Shown: piece by piece, positions 8,874 to 17,883 of the stretch
Layout of the letters: every line of letters starts with the position of its first letter
How positions within the stretch are numbered: the stretch's first letter is position 1
Assembly: GCA_014896305.1 (NCBI GenBank)
Contig: JADBKQ010000002.1
Span: forward strand, 129,670 to 193,669
Reading direction: 5' to 3'
Origin: Limnochordaceae bacterium
GTDB lineage: Bacteria > Bacillota > Limnochordia > Limnochordales > DUMU01
DNA length: 64,000 nt
The notes under the pieces: generated by a model
What the model was told of the DNA's origin: nothing
The model's input: only the letters and a program-made list of their open reading frames with translations
The model's database searches: none
Made by a program: the position numbers and the translations under genes

Positions 8874-8876
8874 AAT
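8868..8876 (+). promoter_or_regulatory. Extended -10 element upstream of smc
   Basis: TGGTAAAAT is a TGN-extended -10 sequence in an otherwise GC-rich stretch, overlapping the stop codon of the sigma-factor gene. No good -35 is seen 16-18 bases upstream. It would start transcripts about 50 bases before smc. Confidence 0.4.
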
Positions 8877-8934
8877 AGAAACAGTTTGCCAGCGTCAGGT
8901 TGCCAGGCTGGGCTGGGGGACGGAGCGGTAACGG

Positions 8935-11900
8935 GTGTATCTCAAGCGGCTGGAGCTATACGGGTTCAAGTCTTTTGCCGGGCGCACGGTCTTGCTCTTT
9001 GACCCCGGCTTGACGGCGGTAGTAGGCCCCAACGGGAGTGGCAAAAGTAATCTTGCCGACGCACTCCGCTGGGTGCTGGGCGAGCAGAGTGCCCGTAGTT
9101 TGCGGGGCTCCCGAATGGAGGACGTGATTTTCGGCGGATCGCAGCAGGAGCGCCCCCTGGGCTACGCGGAAGTCGCCATCACCTTCGACAACCAGGACGG
9201 GCGACTCCGGTTTCCCAGTAGCGAAGTCACTCTCCGGCGCCGTCTGTATCGCTCTGGCGAGTCCGAGTATGTATTGGGCGGGAGTATCTGCCGCCTGCGC
9301 GATATTCAAGATTTGCTGCTGGACCAGGGCGTGGCCGGCGGCGCCTTCCTGGTAGGCCAAGGAGAGATCGACGCTCTGGTCAGCGCCCATCCCCAGGAGC
9401 GCCGCCTCATCCTGGAGGATTTGGCTGGCATCGCCCGCTTCCGTCGGCGGCGGCAAGAAGCGGAGGATCAGCTGGCGAAGGCCGACCGGGAGCTGAACCG
9501 GTTAGCTGATCTCCTCGCCGGTCTGACCGCCGAGGTGGAGACAACACGGCCGCAAGTGGAGGCTGGGCTGCTCCGGCTGCGGAAGGAGATCGAACAGGCC
9601 CGGCTGGAGGAAATGCTGTTATCCCGGCGGCAAGAGGGTCTGGAGAGCGCCCGGCACCGGCTGGCCGTACGGCAGCAAGCGGCGGATGACCGCTGCCGGC
9701 AGTGGCAAAGTGCGCTGGATCGGTTGCAGCGGGCGCTTCGGGAAACGAACGAACTCGTTGACCGGCTCCAAGACGAGCAGTCGCAAGAGCAAAGGGAACT
9801 GGGGCGCTGGCACGAGCAGCGAGAACGGCTCAGCCGGGAGCAAGCCCGGTTGGAACAGGAAAGCACCTGGCTCGGCCAGCAGCAGTCTGCGGTGGAGAAG
9901 CAGCAGGCCGAAGGCGTCCAGCAGTTGGCCCGCGCCCGGGAGACCCTGCAGCAACTGGACGAACGCCGTCGCCTGGCGGCGGCGGCCGTACAGCAGGCTT
10001 CCGCGGCCTACCTGCGTCGTCAGGCCCGGCTGGAGGAGGAACGCGCCGCCTGGCTGGCACGTCAGGCCCAGGTGGACCAGCAAGTCAAAGCGGCCGACCA
10101 AGCTCGCCGCCAGCGGGAGGAGTCTCGCCGCCGTGCGGAACGCCTGCAGGAACGGCTGGTGGCGCTGCAAAGCCGCTATGAGCAAGAGCGGGCCAGTAGG
10201 GAAGCGTTACAGAGTAGCTTGGCCCAGTCTCAGCAGGATCTTACGCAAATGGCTGCCGACGTCGAGGAACTGAAACGGACCGCTGCAGAACTGGACGAGC
10301 GTCAGACCGCCTTGCATGCGCAAACGGTGCAGGCCGAGCGAGAGCAGGCTCGACTCCAGGAGCGGCTGCAAAGCCTGCGGACCGACCTGCAAACCCGCGA
10401 GGCTCGCTGGCAAACGTTGTCTGAGTGGGGCAAAGAAGGAGAAGGCTTGCCGCAAGCGGTCCGGGCGGTCCTGGTCAATGGAAAGGGAAGAGATTGGGAG
10501 GTCGTCGGACTCCTGGCTGACCTGCTCAAAGTACCCGGCTCCTTGGCCGTGGCGGTGGAAGTCGCCCTGGGATCGGCCCAACTGGATATTGTGGTACCAA
10601 CTGCGGAAGACGCCCGCCGCGCCATCGAGTACCTGCGCCAGCACCGCTTGGGACGGGCCACCTTCCTGCCCCTGGATGCCCTGCGGGTTCACCCGTTGCC
10701 GCCGGTGGATCGGCAGGTGCTGGAGGGCCTGCCCAGCTCTCACTTCCTCGGGCTGCTCCACGAACGGGTCGACTGCCCCGACCTGGCGCGCAAAGCCTGC
10801 GAGTATCTGTTGGGACGCTGGGCTCTCTTCCCCAATCTGGAAGTGGCGTTGCCCGTCTCTCGCCGCCTGACTGCAGCCGTTCGCTGTGTCACGCTGGCGG
10901 GGGACGTGATCATCCCGGGTGGAGCGGTGTCCGGTGGTAGTGTGGATCAGGATCGACGGCCAGGTAGGGTGCGTCAACACCAACAATTGGCCCAGCTGGA
11001 GAAGGAGATCGAAGTACTCCGTCAGGAGGTGGCGCAAGTCAGTGGGGCTGCTGCGGCAGCGGCGAAGGATTGGGAGCGGCTGGCTGCTGAGGAGCGCGAA
11101 GTAGCCCAGGCCTGCGCGGTGACGGCGGAGCGGGTACGCCAGGCCCAGAAGGCCAGGCGCAGCAAAGAAGACGAGTTTCGTCAGTTACAGGACCGCCTTC
11201 GCCAGCAGGATGCACGTTTGCAGGCCATCGCTGCGGAGCAGGCGCAGGTGGGGGATGAACTGGCCCGCCTGGGAGTTGGCCAGCCGGGTGCTTCTCAGGA
11301 AGCCGCGGGCACCGCCCGTGTGCCCGACAGCGGCTCGACAGAGGAAGAACGAGCCTGGCAGGAGGCCCTGGCGGTGCGGGAACAGGTTCAGCGGCAAGAG
11401 CAACAAGCCCAGGAAGAGCTGCGGACATTGGAGCGAGAGCAGCTGCAGGCGGAAGCCGCCTGGAGGCAACTGGAGCACCAGTTTCGGGAGATCCAGCGAA
11501 GTGTGGAGACGCTCCAGGGGCAGCTGCAGCAGCTGCAGGAAGAGCAGCAGAAACTGAGTCAGCGACGGCAGGTCCAGCAAGCCCGTTGGGCCCAGATCGT
11601 TCAACAGTTGGAAGAGCTGTCGCAAGAACAGCAGCAGCGCGAGCGTCACCTTGAGGAACTGGGCCGGGCCCGCAAAGAAGCGGTTCGGAAACGGCACCAG
11701 TACCAGGAAGAGTCCGCGCGGCTGGAGGCAGCGCTGGCTCGAGAGGAGCGGATTCGCTCCCGTCGGCAGGCGGCGCAGGCGCGCCTGCAGGCAGAGATCC
11801 GGTGGAGCCAGCAGCGTCAACAGCAGACACACGCACGGCTACAATCACTCTTGCATCTGGCGGCCACTGTGGATATGCCCGTGGGGGCGCAGACGGCCTC

Positions 11901-12627
11901 GGTCGGGGAATCCAGCACCCTGGCGACCCCCCGCCTGCCCCTGGGCAGGCTGCGCCAGCAACTTGCCGCCCTGGAAGAGGACCTAGCCGGGAGCCCCCCC
12001 TTACCTACAGGCCTCTTTGCCGAGTATCGTCGCCAGCGAGAGCGGGTCGAGGAGCTGCGCCTGGAGCAAGACGATGTGATCCAAGCCCGCCGGGAGCTAC
12101 AAGAGTGGATGGAGCAGGAAGATCAGGAGGCGGCGCGACGGTTACAGGACAGCTTCCGGCGAGCGCAGGAGTCCTTTGCCCAAACGTTCACCGCCCTGTT
12201 TGGTGGGGGCCAGGCGGAGCTGGCGTGGGTGGGCGACGAGCCTCTCACGGCAGGAGTGGAGATTCATGTACAGCCTCCGGGCAAGCGCCTCCAGAACCTT
12301 TCCCTGCTTTCCGGCGGGGAGAAGGCTTTGACGGCCCTCGCCTTCTTGCTGGGGGTTGCCGCGCTGAAGCCACCGCCGGTTTGCGTTCTGGATGAGGCGG
12401 ACAGCGCCCTCGACGAGGCGAATCTGGCCCGTTTCCTCTCCCTTTTGGAGACCTCGGCGCGGCAAACTCAATTCCTATTGATCACGCATCGCCGCACCAC
12501 CATGGAACGGGCAGGCAGCCTGTATGGCGTAACGATGGATAAGAACGGGGTCTCCCGGGTCTACGCCTACCAGCTGCAGGAGGGAGAACCTCGCCCGGTC
12601 CCGGAGGCGATGGCCCGTTTGTCATGA
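8935..12627 (+). CDS. smc: SMC, chromosome segregation ATPase
   Basis: Core of the bacterial condensin, acting with ScpA/ScpB (not in this window) to organise and segregate the nucleoid. The 1,230 residues show the full architecture: N-terminal ATPase head with Walker A GPNGSGKSN near residue 31, a Gln/Arg/Glu-rich coiled coil (about 165-500), a hinge (about 502-680, ending GGAVSGGSVDQ), the returning coil (about 680-1050), and the C-terminal head with the ABC signature LLSGGEKALTALAFL near 1125 and Walker B VCVLDEADSALD. GTG 8935 is the start, since YLKRLELYGFKSF is the family's N-terminus. smc followed by ftsY is conserved in Firmicutes. Confidence 0.98.
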   Translation: MYLKRLELYGFKSFAGRTVLLFDPGLTAVVGPNGSGKSNLADALRWVLGEQSARSLRGSRMEDVIFGGSQQERPLGYAEVAITFDNQDGRLRFPSSEVTLRRRLYRSGESEYVLGGSICRLRDIQDLLLDQGVAGGAFLVGQGEIDALVSAHPQERRLILEDLAGIARFRRRRQEAEDQLAKADRELNRLADLLAGLTAEVETTRPQVEAGLLRLRKEIEQARLEEMLLSRRQEGLESARHRLAVRQQAADDRCRQWQSALDRLQRALRETNELVDRLQDEQSQEQRELGRWHEQRERLSREQARLEQESTWLGQQQSAVEKQQAEGVQQLARARETLQQLDERRRLAAAAVQQASAAYLRRQARLEEERAAWLARQAQVDQQVKAADQARRQREESRRRAERLQERLVALQSRYEQERASREALQSSLAQSQQDLTQMAADVEELKRTAAELDERQTALHAQTVQAEREQARLQERLQSLRTDLQTREARWQTLSEWGKEGEGLPQAVRAVLVNGKGRDWEVVGLLADLLKVPGSLAVAVEVALGSAQLDIVVPTAEDARRAIEYLRQHRLGRATFLPLDALRVHPLPPVDRQVLEGLPSSHFLGLLHERVDCPDLARKACEYLLGRWALFPNLEVALPVSRRLTAAVRCVTLAGDVIIPGGAVSGGSVDQDRRPGRVRQHQQLAQLEKEIEVLRQEVAQVSGAAAAAAKDWERLAAEEREVAQACAVTAERVRQAQKARRSKEDEFRQLQDRLRQQDARLQAIAAEQAQVGDELARLGVGQPGASQEAAGTARVPDSGSTEEERAWQEALAVREQVQRQEQQAQEELRTLEREQLQAEAAWRQLEHQFREIQRSVETLQGQLQQLQEEQQKLSQRRQVQQARWAQIVQQLEELSQEQQQRERHLEELGRARKEAVRKRHQYQEESARLEAALAREERIRSRRQAAQARLQAEIRWSQQRQQQTHARLQSLLHLAATVDMPVGAQTASVGESSTLATPRLPLGRLRQQLAALEEDLAGSPPLPTGLFAEYRRQRERVEELRLEQDDVIQARRELQEWMEQEDQEAARRLQDSFRRAQESFAQTFTALFGGGQAELAWVGDEPLTAGVEIHVQPPGKRLQNLSLLSGGEKALTALAFLLGVAALKPPPVCVLDEADSALDEANLARFLSLLETSARQTQFLLITHRRTTMERAGSLYGVTMDKNGVSRVYAYQLQEGEPRPVPEAMARLS

Positions 12628-12697
12628 GCCATGGCCCAGCCTCAAGGTTTGGGAGATCCCTCTCATAAACAGGGTCAACAGGAGGCAATGCGTACCT

Positions 12698-13780
12698 ATG
12701 CGTTGGTGGGGACGGAAAGTCACGACGGAACTGGAACAGCCGCAGATACCCCTAGTGAAGCCGGCGTCGCCCCTCGCGACGCCTGCCGAGTCCGCCGCTG
12801 CCGGTGGCTCTGCTGAACCTCCCGACCGCCCTGGCAAGTCCTGGCTCGCACGGCTCCGGGCCGGCCTGAACCGCACCCGCCAGGCCATCTTCGCTCCCCT
12901 CGCAGAGCTGGGCCGTCACGGACGCATCGAGCCTGAAGTGTATGACCGCCTGGAGGAGGCGCTCCTGGCCGCGGACGTCGGCGTGACCACTACCGCGGCT
13001 CTCCTCGGCCGGCTCCGCCAGGAGGTGAAGGAGCAGGGCTGTACGCAGACGGAGCAGCTGCTGCCCCTCTTGCGGCAGGCCATCACCGCCGAGTTGGGGG
13101 AGGTTCCGGTCGGCCTCCAGACCGCCGCCCAACCTCCCACTGTCTACCTTTTTGTTGGCGTGAACGGAGCAGGCAAGACCTCAACCATCGGCAAGTTGGC
13201 AGCTCAACTTCGCCGGCAGGGGCAGCGGGTCCTGGTGGGAGCAGCCGATACGTTTCGAGCAGCAGCCATTGACCAGTTGGAGGTTTGGACGCGGCGGGCT
13301 GGTGTCGACCTGATCAAGCACCAGGAGGGGGCCGACCCGGCCGCCGTTGCGTATGACGCGGTTGCAGCAGGCAAAGCCCGCGGTTTTGACTACGTCTTGA
13401 TCGATACGGCCGGGCGTCTGCAGAACAAGGAGAATCTCATGAAAGAGCTGAGCAAAATGCGCCGGGTGATTGAACGGGAGAACCAGTCGCCCCCGGCCGA
13501 AACGCTCCTGGTGGTGGATGCCACCACCGGGCAGAACGGGCTGCAGCAGGCGCGCCTATTCACCGAGGCTGCCGGGGTTACAGGCCTGGTCTTGACGAAG
13601 CTGGACAGCAGTGCCAAGGGTGGCATCGTGCTGGCCATCGCCCATGAACTCCACCTTCCGGTGAAGCTGGTGGGAGTGGGTGAAGGGTTGGACGATCTCC
13701 AGCCCTTTTCCCCGCTGGACTTTGCGCAAGCCCTCCTCCCCGACTGGCAGGTTGACAGCGGAGCGGACGGCCCGGTATAA
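12698..13780 (+). CDS. ftsY: FtsY, signal recognition particle receptor
   Basis: SRP receptor GTPase that docks ribosome-Ffh complexes at the membrane. After a Pro/Ala-rich N-terminal region of about 50 residues come the N domain and the G domain with G1 GVNGAGKTST (near 153), DTFRAAAIDQL, G3 DTAGRLQNKENLM, G4 TKLDSSAKGG and the closing GVGEGLDDLQPF. ATG 12698 begins a basic MRWWGRK segment; GGAGG sits 12 bases upstream, a little far. The 3' end contains the promoter for ylxM-ffh. It is in the usual smc-ftsY-ylxM-ffh block. Confidence 0.96.
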   Translation: MRWWGRKVTTELEQPQIPLVKPASPLATPAESAAAGGSAEPPDRPGKSWLARLRAGLNRTRQAIFAPLAELGRHGRIEPEVYDRLEEALLAADVGVTTTAALLGRLRQEVKEQGCTQTEQLLPLLRQAITAELGEVPVGLQTAAQPPTVYLFVGVNGAGKTSTIGKLAAQLRRQGQRVLVGAADTFRAAAIDQLEVWTRRAGVDLIKHQEGADPAAVAYDAVAAGKARGFDYVLIDTAGRLQNKENLMKELSKMRRVIERENQSPPAETLLVVDATTGQNGLQQARLFTEAAGVTGLVLTKLDSSAKGGIVLAIAHELHLPVKLVGVGEGLDDLQPFSPLDFAQALLPDWQVDSGADGPV

Positions 13781-13781
13781 T
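13752..13781 (+). promoter_or_regulatory. Strong SigA-type promoter for ylxM-ffh
   Basis: TTGACA (13752-13757) and TATAAT (13776-13781) are both perfect consensus hexamers with an 18-base spacer. The -10 overlaps the ftsY stop codon. Transcription would begin near 13788, about 40 bases before ylxM. In a genome this GC-rich such a match is unlikely by chance. Confidence 0.8.
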
Positions 13782-13827
13782 GCCTCGGCGGCTGTCAAGG
13801 AGATTTGCTTAACAGGCAGGGGCGATC

Positions 13828-14256
13828 GTGGGCACGAACTCCTCACCCGATGAATCCACTCCAGCCTTGCCGGCGGCAGTACGGGCGGCAGCCCTGTTCG
13901 ACTGGTACGGGGAGCTATTGACTCCTCGTCAAAAGGAGGTATTCCGCCTCTATTACGAGGAGGACATGTCGTTGGGGGAGATCGGTCGCGAGCTGGGGAT
14001 CAGTCGCCAGGCAGTGTACGATCTTCTCCATCGCTGCATCGTGGAGCTGGAACGATACGAACAGGCCATCGGCATGGTCCGCCGAACCGAGCTGTACCAG
14101 CATTGGCGCCAGCATCTGGCTTCCTCCCTGGAGACCAGCGGGCGGAGTTCGATAGATGGGCCGGAGGCGGAATCCTTTTTCGACGAGCTTTTCCGCCCCG
14201 GACCTTGGCTGGAACGATCCGAGGACGGTCCATCAGGGAGAGGAAGCTCAGGCTGA
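13828..14256 (+). CDS. ylxM: YlxM, SRP-associated helix-turn-helix protein
   Basis: Small DNA-binding-like protein encoded before ffh in Firmicutes and reported to associate with the SRP system. The core LFDWYGELLTPRQKEVFRLY and DMSLGEIGRELGISRQAVYD is the YlxM signature, a sigma-region-4-like helix-turn-helix. At 142 residues it is longer than the typical 105-115, with a C-terminal tail of no recognisable type. GTG 13828 has only a weak ribosome site. It is the first gene after the strong promoter in the end of ftsY. Confidence 0.92.
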   Translation: MGTNSSPDESTPALPAAVRAAALFDWYGELLTPRQKEVFRLYYEEDMSLGEIGRELGISRQAVYDLLHRCIVELERYEQAIGMVRRTELYQHWRQHLASSLETSGRSSIDGPEAESFFDELFRPGPWLERSEDGPSGRGSSG

Positions 14257-14335
14257 CGGTCTTCAGGGGTCTAACCCTTCGCACTCGGAGCAGGTGCTGA
14301 TTCGTGGCCCGGGAGAGGGGGGCAGGAGCAGAAAC

Positions 14336-15679
14336 ATGTTTGGCACATTGAGCCAGCGTCTGCAGCAGACGTTTCAACGCCTGCGCAGTCGCGGCCGTCT
14401 GACTGAACAGGACGTCGATGCTGCCTTACGTGAGGTTCGTCTGGCTTTGCTAGAGGCAGACGTTCATTTCCGCGTCGTGAAGGAGTTTATTCAGCGATTG
14501 CGGGAAAGGGCTGTAGGAGAGGAAGTACTCCATAGCCTGACCCCCACTCAGATGGTTATCAAGCTGGTTCACCAGGAGCTAACGCAGCTGATGGGGGGAG
14601 AGGCGGTACGGCTGCAGCTGACCGGGCAACCGACCGTGGTCTTGCTGGTCGGCCTGCAGGGCGCTGGTAAGACGACGGCGGCTGCTAAACTTGCCGGCTG
14701 GCTGCAACGGGATCACCACCGCCCGTTGCTGGTGGCCGCCGATGTGTACCGGCCCGCAGCCATTCGCCAGCTGCAGGTGTTAGGAGAGCAACTGCATGTG
14801 CCCGTCTTCGAGCAAGGGACCGATGTTCCCCCTGTCACGATTGCAACCCAAGGGGTGACCCACGCCCGCTTGCATGGCTACGACGTCGTGCTCATCGACA
14901 CAGCAGGACGTCTGCAAATCGATGAAGCCATGATGGCTGAGGTGCGCGAGATCAAGTCTCAAGTGCAACCCCAGGAGATCCTGCTTGTCGTCGATGCCAT
15001 GACCGGGCAAGAGGCGGTCAACGTCGCCAGCCAGTTCAATGAGGCCTTGCAGCTGACCGGGGTGATCTTGACCAAGCTGGATGGAGACGCCCGGGGTGGG
15101 GCGGCGTTGTCCATCCGCAAAGTGACGGGTGCCCCTATCAAGTTCGTGGGTGTGGGCGAGAAATTGGACGCTTTGGAGCCCTTCTACCCGGATCGCATGG
15201 CCGCCCGCATCCTGGGGATGGGGGATGTTCTCAGCCTCATCGAACGGGCTCAAAGTACCCTGGACCAGAAGGAAGCCCGGGAAGTGGGCGAGCGGCTGGC
15301 CCGTAACAGCTTTACCCTGGAGGACTTTTTGGTACAGATGCAGCAAGTCCGCAGACTGGGCCCCCTTGATCAACTGCTCGGAATGATCCCTGGCTTTGAT
15401 CGCCTGGCGGGTCATCACCCGGAGCTGGGGCAGCAGGGGGAGCAGCAGATGCGCCGGGTGGAGGCGATCATTCGCTCCATGACGCCGCAGGAACGGCGGC
15501 AACCGGGGCTGATCGACGCCAGCCGGAAGCGGCGGATTGCTGCTGGCAGCGGGACGACCGTGCAGGACGTCAACCGCTTGCTCAAAGAGTTTGACCAGGT
15601 CCGCTCCCTCATGAAGCAGGTGAGCGGCCAGGCCAAGAGAAAGGGCGCGGTTCCCAAGGGACTGCGATTTCCTTTCTGA
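14336..15679 (+). CDS. ffh: Ffh, signal recognition particle protein
   Basis: SRP GTPase that binds signal sequences and 4.5S/6S RNA. It shows the N domain, G1 GLQGAGKTT, DVYRPAAIRQL, G3 DTAGRLQIDEAMM, G4 TKLDGDARGG and GVGEKLDALEPFYPDR, followed by the Met-rich M domain (MIPGFDRL, RSMTPQERRQPGLID, SRKRRIAAGSGTTVQDVN). Start ATG 14336 follows GGCAGGAGCAG and gives 447 residues, the family norm. The frame is open upstream but without family resemblance. Confidence 0.98.
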   Translation: MFGTLSQRLQQTFQRLRSRGRLTEQDVDAALREVRLALLEADVHFRVVKEFIQRLRERAVGEEVLHSLTPTQMVIKLVHQELTQLMGGEAVRLQLTGQPTVVLLVGLQGAGKTTAAAKLAGWLQRDHHRPLLVAADVYRPAAIRQLQVLGEQLHVPVFEQGTDVPPVTIATQGVTHARLHGYDVVLIDTAGRLQIDEAMMAEVREIKSQVQPQEILLVVDAMTGQEAVNVASQFNEALQLTGVILTKLDGDARGGAALSIRKVTGAPIKFVGVGEKLDALEPFYPDRMAARILGMGDVLSLIERAQSTLDQKEAREVGERLARNSFTLEDFLVQMQQVRRLGPLDQLLGMIPGFDRLAGHHPELGQQGEQQMRRVEAIIRSMTPQERRQPGLIDASRKRRIAAGSGTTVQDVNRLLKEFDQVRSLMKQVSGQAKRKGAVPKGLRFPF

Positions 15680-15711
15680 TTCCTGGCAGAGTAGAGGAGG
15701 GAAGTAAGAAG

Positions 15712-16086
15712 ATGGCCTTACGGATTCGACTCAAGCGGTTCGGAGCCAAGAAACAGCCCACCTACCGGCTGGTGATTGCTGACAGCCGTGCCGCCCGTGA
15801 CGGTAAGTTCGTCGAGTCGGTCGGCTTCTACAATCCACTGCCCGAGCCCGCCATCATTCAGGTGGACATGGAGCGGACCCGGGAGTGGCTGCGGCGGGGA
15901 GCTCAGCCTTCGGAGTCGGTTCGCCAGGTGCTCACCCGGGCTGGATTGTGGGAGCAGATCAGCGGGAAGTCCCCGGCGACGCCGGCGGGTGCTGCGGCTG
16001 AGCCGGCGAAGGATGGTGCCACGAGCTCTGCTGCGCAACCGGCGCCGGCCGCCGGATCTGCCAACGGAGCTGCGGAGGGAGCCTGA
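15712..16086 (+). CDS. rpsP: Ribosomal protein S16 with Ala-rich tail
   Basis: Small-subunit protein. The first 85 residues are canonical: MALRIRLKRFGAKKQPTYR, ADSRAARDGKFVESVGFYNP and the C-terminal helices. A further 40 residues, almost entirely Ala, Pro, Gly, Ser and Glu, are not part of S16 and are probably disordered. GAGGAGGGAAG precedes ATG 15712. It heads the conserved rpsP-khpA-rimM-trmD-rplS run. Confidence 0.97.
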   Translation: MALRIRLKRFGAKKQPTYRLVIADSRAARDGKFVESVGFYNPLPEPAIIQVDMERTREWLRRGAQPSESVRQVLTRAGLWEQISGKSPATPAGAAAEPAKDGATSSAAQPAPAAGSANGAAEGA

Positions 16087-16092
16087 CCTGAG

Positions 16093-16437
16093 ATGAAAGA
16101 ACTCCTAGAGCGGATTGCCACAGGGCTTGTCTCCTCTCCCGAGGAGGTCAAAGTCGAAGAGGAGCGTGAGGGCGACCGGGTGCGGTTGCGGCTGCGAGTA
16201 GCGCCGGCAGATACCGGCAAGGTCATCGGTCGGGGCGGGCAGATCGCGCGGGCGATCCGAACCGTTTTGCGGGCAGCGGCCGTACAGGAAGGGGTCCTGG
16301 TCCGGCTCGATATTGAAGGTGGCGAGGAGCATCCTCACCAAGATCACGAGGATGATCATGAGAATGACCAAGACGACGGTCAGGGCAAAGGCCGCGCCGG
16401 CACGCACTCTGACGATGCCAAGGCGGAGCATGAGTGA
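16093..16437 (+). CDS. khpA: KhpA, KH-domain RNA-binding protein with His/Asp tail
   Basis: Small KH protein (YlqC/KhpA) that pairs with KhpB/Jag and affects cell elongation and RNA in Gram-positives. The core has PADTGKVIGRGGQIARAIR with the GxxG loop as GRGG. KhpA proteins usually end near residue 76; here the chain continues for about 37 residues of mostly His, Asp, Glu and Gln (for example EEHPHQDHEDDHENDQDD). That tail is in frame up to a stop overlapping rimM by 8 bases. It resembles a metal-binding or disordered acidic tail. Confidence 0.93.
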   Translation: MKELLERIATGLVSSPEEVKVEEEREGDRVRLRLRVAPADTGKVIGRGGQIARAIRTVLRAAAVQEGVLVRLDIEGGEEHPHQDHEDDHENDQDDGQGKGRAGTHSDDAKAEHE

Positions 16438-17080
16438 GCTGAGCCCAGCCTTCGCTTCGGATATCCCTATCCGAGGGGAAGCGGTGCCGCCGGCCGAACC
16501 CTTGCCGGAATGGGTCAACGTGGCTCAAGTGACCGCGCCGCAGGGGTTGCGGGGGCAGGTCAAGGTGACCCTGCTTACCGGGATGCCGGAACGCTTCGAG
16601 AAGCCCCAGACTGTCCGACTCTATCCGCCTCTGCCAGGGCAGCCCTCCGAACTTCTTTTCCAACTTGTGCGCTGGCAAGGCGAGCGAGGGGTCGGCCGTT
16701 TGGCCGGAGTGAGCGGTCGCGACCAGGCGGAACGAATGCGTGGCCGGTACCTGCAGGTCCCCAGGCAGCAGTGTCCGCCTTTACCGGAGGGTCAATTCTA
16801 CCTGTTTCAGCTCATCGGCATGAACGTCTGGAGCGAGCACGGAGATTACCTGGGCCGGTTGGAGGAGGTCCTGGCTGCAGGAGGGAACGACGTGTATCTG
16901 GTGCGCCACCCCGGGTCGGGCCGGGCACTGCTGGTGCCCGCCATCCGCCAGGTCGTCCGGGAGGTCGATGTCGAAGGGCGGCAGATGCGGGTGCAACTGT
17001 TGCCCGGGATGATGCCGGAGTCAGAGACGGGGCATCCGGAGACGGGAAGAGGCAAAGGCGATGCGTCCGTTCACGATTGA
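16430..17080 (+). CDS. rimM: RimM, 16S rRNA processing / 30S assembly factor
   Basis: Binds S19 and the 30S head during maturation. The N-terminal domain reads WVNVAQVTAPQGLRGQVKVT, and the PRC-barrel domain contains GQFYLFQLIGMNVWSEHGDYLG and HPGSGRALLVPAIRQVV. ATG 16430 overlaps the khpA stop region and gives 216 residues, including about 25 non-conserved residues before the core. The frame continues upstream within khpA. It overlaps trmD by 20 bases. Confidence 0.94.
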   Translation: MSELSPAFASDIPIRGEAVPPAEPLPEWVNVAQVTAPQGLRGQVKVTLLTGMPERFEKPQTVRLYPPLPGQPSELLFQLVRWQGERGVGRLAGVSGRDQAERMRGRYLQVPRQQCPPLPEGQFYLFQLIGMNVWSEHGDYLGRLEEVLAAGGNDVYLVRHPGSGRALLVPAIRQVVREVDVEGRQMRVQLLPGMMPESETGHPETGRGKGDASVHD

Positions 17081-17867
17081 CGTGGTCACGCTCTTTCCCG
17101 AGATGCTGGAGCCGGCTCTGTCCGTGAGCATGATTGGGCGGGCCCGTGCCGCAGGCTACATCCGGGTGGAATTGTGGGGGGTGCGCCAGTACGGGGTGGG
17201 CCGCCATCGGTTGACGGATGACGTCCCCTACGGGGGCGGCATCGGCATGGTCATGCGCCCGGAGCCATTCTTTCGGGCCGTAGGAGCAATCCGCCGGGCG
17301 CGGGAAGCGGAAGGGCTGGCCCCCGACCGGATCATTCTTCTCGCCGCTCAGGGGCGAACCTTAACGCAGGCGGTCGTCGAGGAGCTCAGTCGCCTGCAGC
17401 ACTTGGTGCTGCTTTGTGGACACTACGAAGGGGTCGACGATCGTGTACGACAGGTACTGGCGGACGATGAGATCTCGCTGGGGGATTTTGTCCTCACCGG
17501 CGGCGAGATTCCGGCCCTGGCCCTCATCGACAGCGTAGCCCGCCTGCAGCCTGGTGTGCTGCCGGAGGGTGCCGCTGAGGAAGAATCCTTCCGTTGGGGG
17601 TTGCTGGAGTATCCTCAGTATACGCGGCCTTCCGTATATGCCGGGATGAGTGTGCCGGCGGTTCTCAAGCATGGGAATGCGGCTCGCATTCGAGCTTGGC
17701 GACGCCAGGCAGCCTTGCGCCGGACCCTACAGCGCCGGCCCGAGCTTTTGGCTGCCTTTCGTCGCTCACCAGCCTGGCAGGTAGATCCGGAGTGGGCTGG
17801 CCTCTGGGAGCAGGTACAGAGGGAGGAGTCGGACAGCGGGACAGATTCGACAGCAGATGAGAACTGA
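17061..17867 (+). CDS. trmD: TrmD, tRNA (guanine-37-N1) methyltransferase
   Basis: Methylates G37 of tRNAs using SAM bound in a trefoil knot. Motifs are FTIDVVTLFPEML, DVPYGGGIGMVMRPEP, LCGHYEGVDDRVRQ and ISLGDFVLTGGEIPAL, then PSVYAGMSVPAVLKHGNA. The usual hinge VDDxPYGGG is TDDVPYGGG here, a mild change. 268 residues is slightly longer than average because of the C-terminal end. It starts inside rimM (20-base overlap), as expected for coupled translation. Confidence 0.97.
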   Translation: MRPFTIDVVTLFPEMLEPALSVSMIGRARAAGYIRVELWGVRQYGVGRHRLTDDVPYGGGIGMVMRPEPFFRAVGAIRRAREAEGLAPDRIILLAAQGRTLTQAVVEELSRLQHLVLLCGHYEGVDDRVRQVLADDEISLGDFVLTGGEIPALALIDSVARLQPGVLPEGAAEEESFRWGLLEYPQYTRPSVYAGMSVPAVLKHGNAARIRAWRRQAALRRTLQRRPELLAAFRRSPAWQVDPEWAGLWEQVQREESDSGTDSTADEN

Positions 17868-17883
17868 ACGGAGGTGAGTGAGC

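Noticed and set aside
11039-11848. Long minus-strand open frame (about 270 codons) opposite smc
   Set aside because: Pro/Ala/Gly-rich composition typical of the antisense of a GC-rich coiled-coil gene; no family resemblance or ribosome site. The same holds for similar antisense frames at 756-1472, 2019-2834, 17665-18528, 36223-37308 and 50263-51294.
12688-12816. Short frame starting at ATG 12688 behind GGAGG
   Set aside because: Only two bases separate GGAGG from this ATG, the frame is out of phase with ftsY and its product has no resemblance to anything. FtsY itself starts at ATG 12698.
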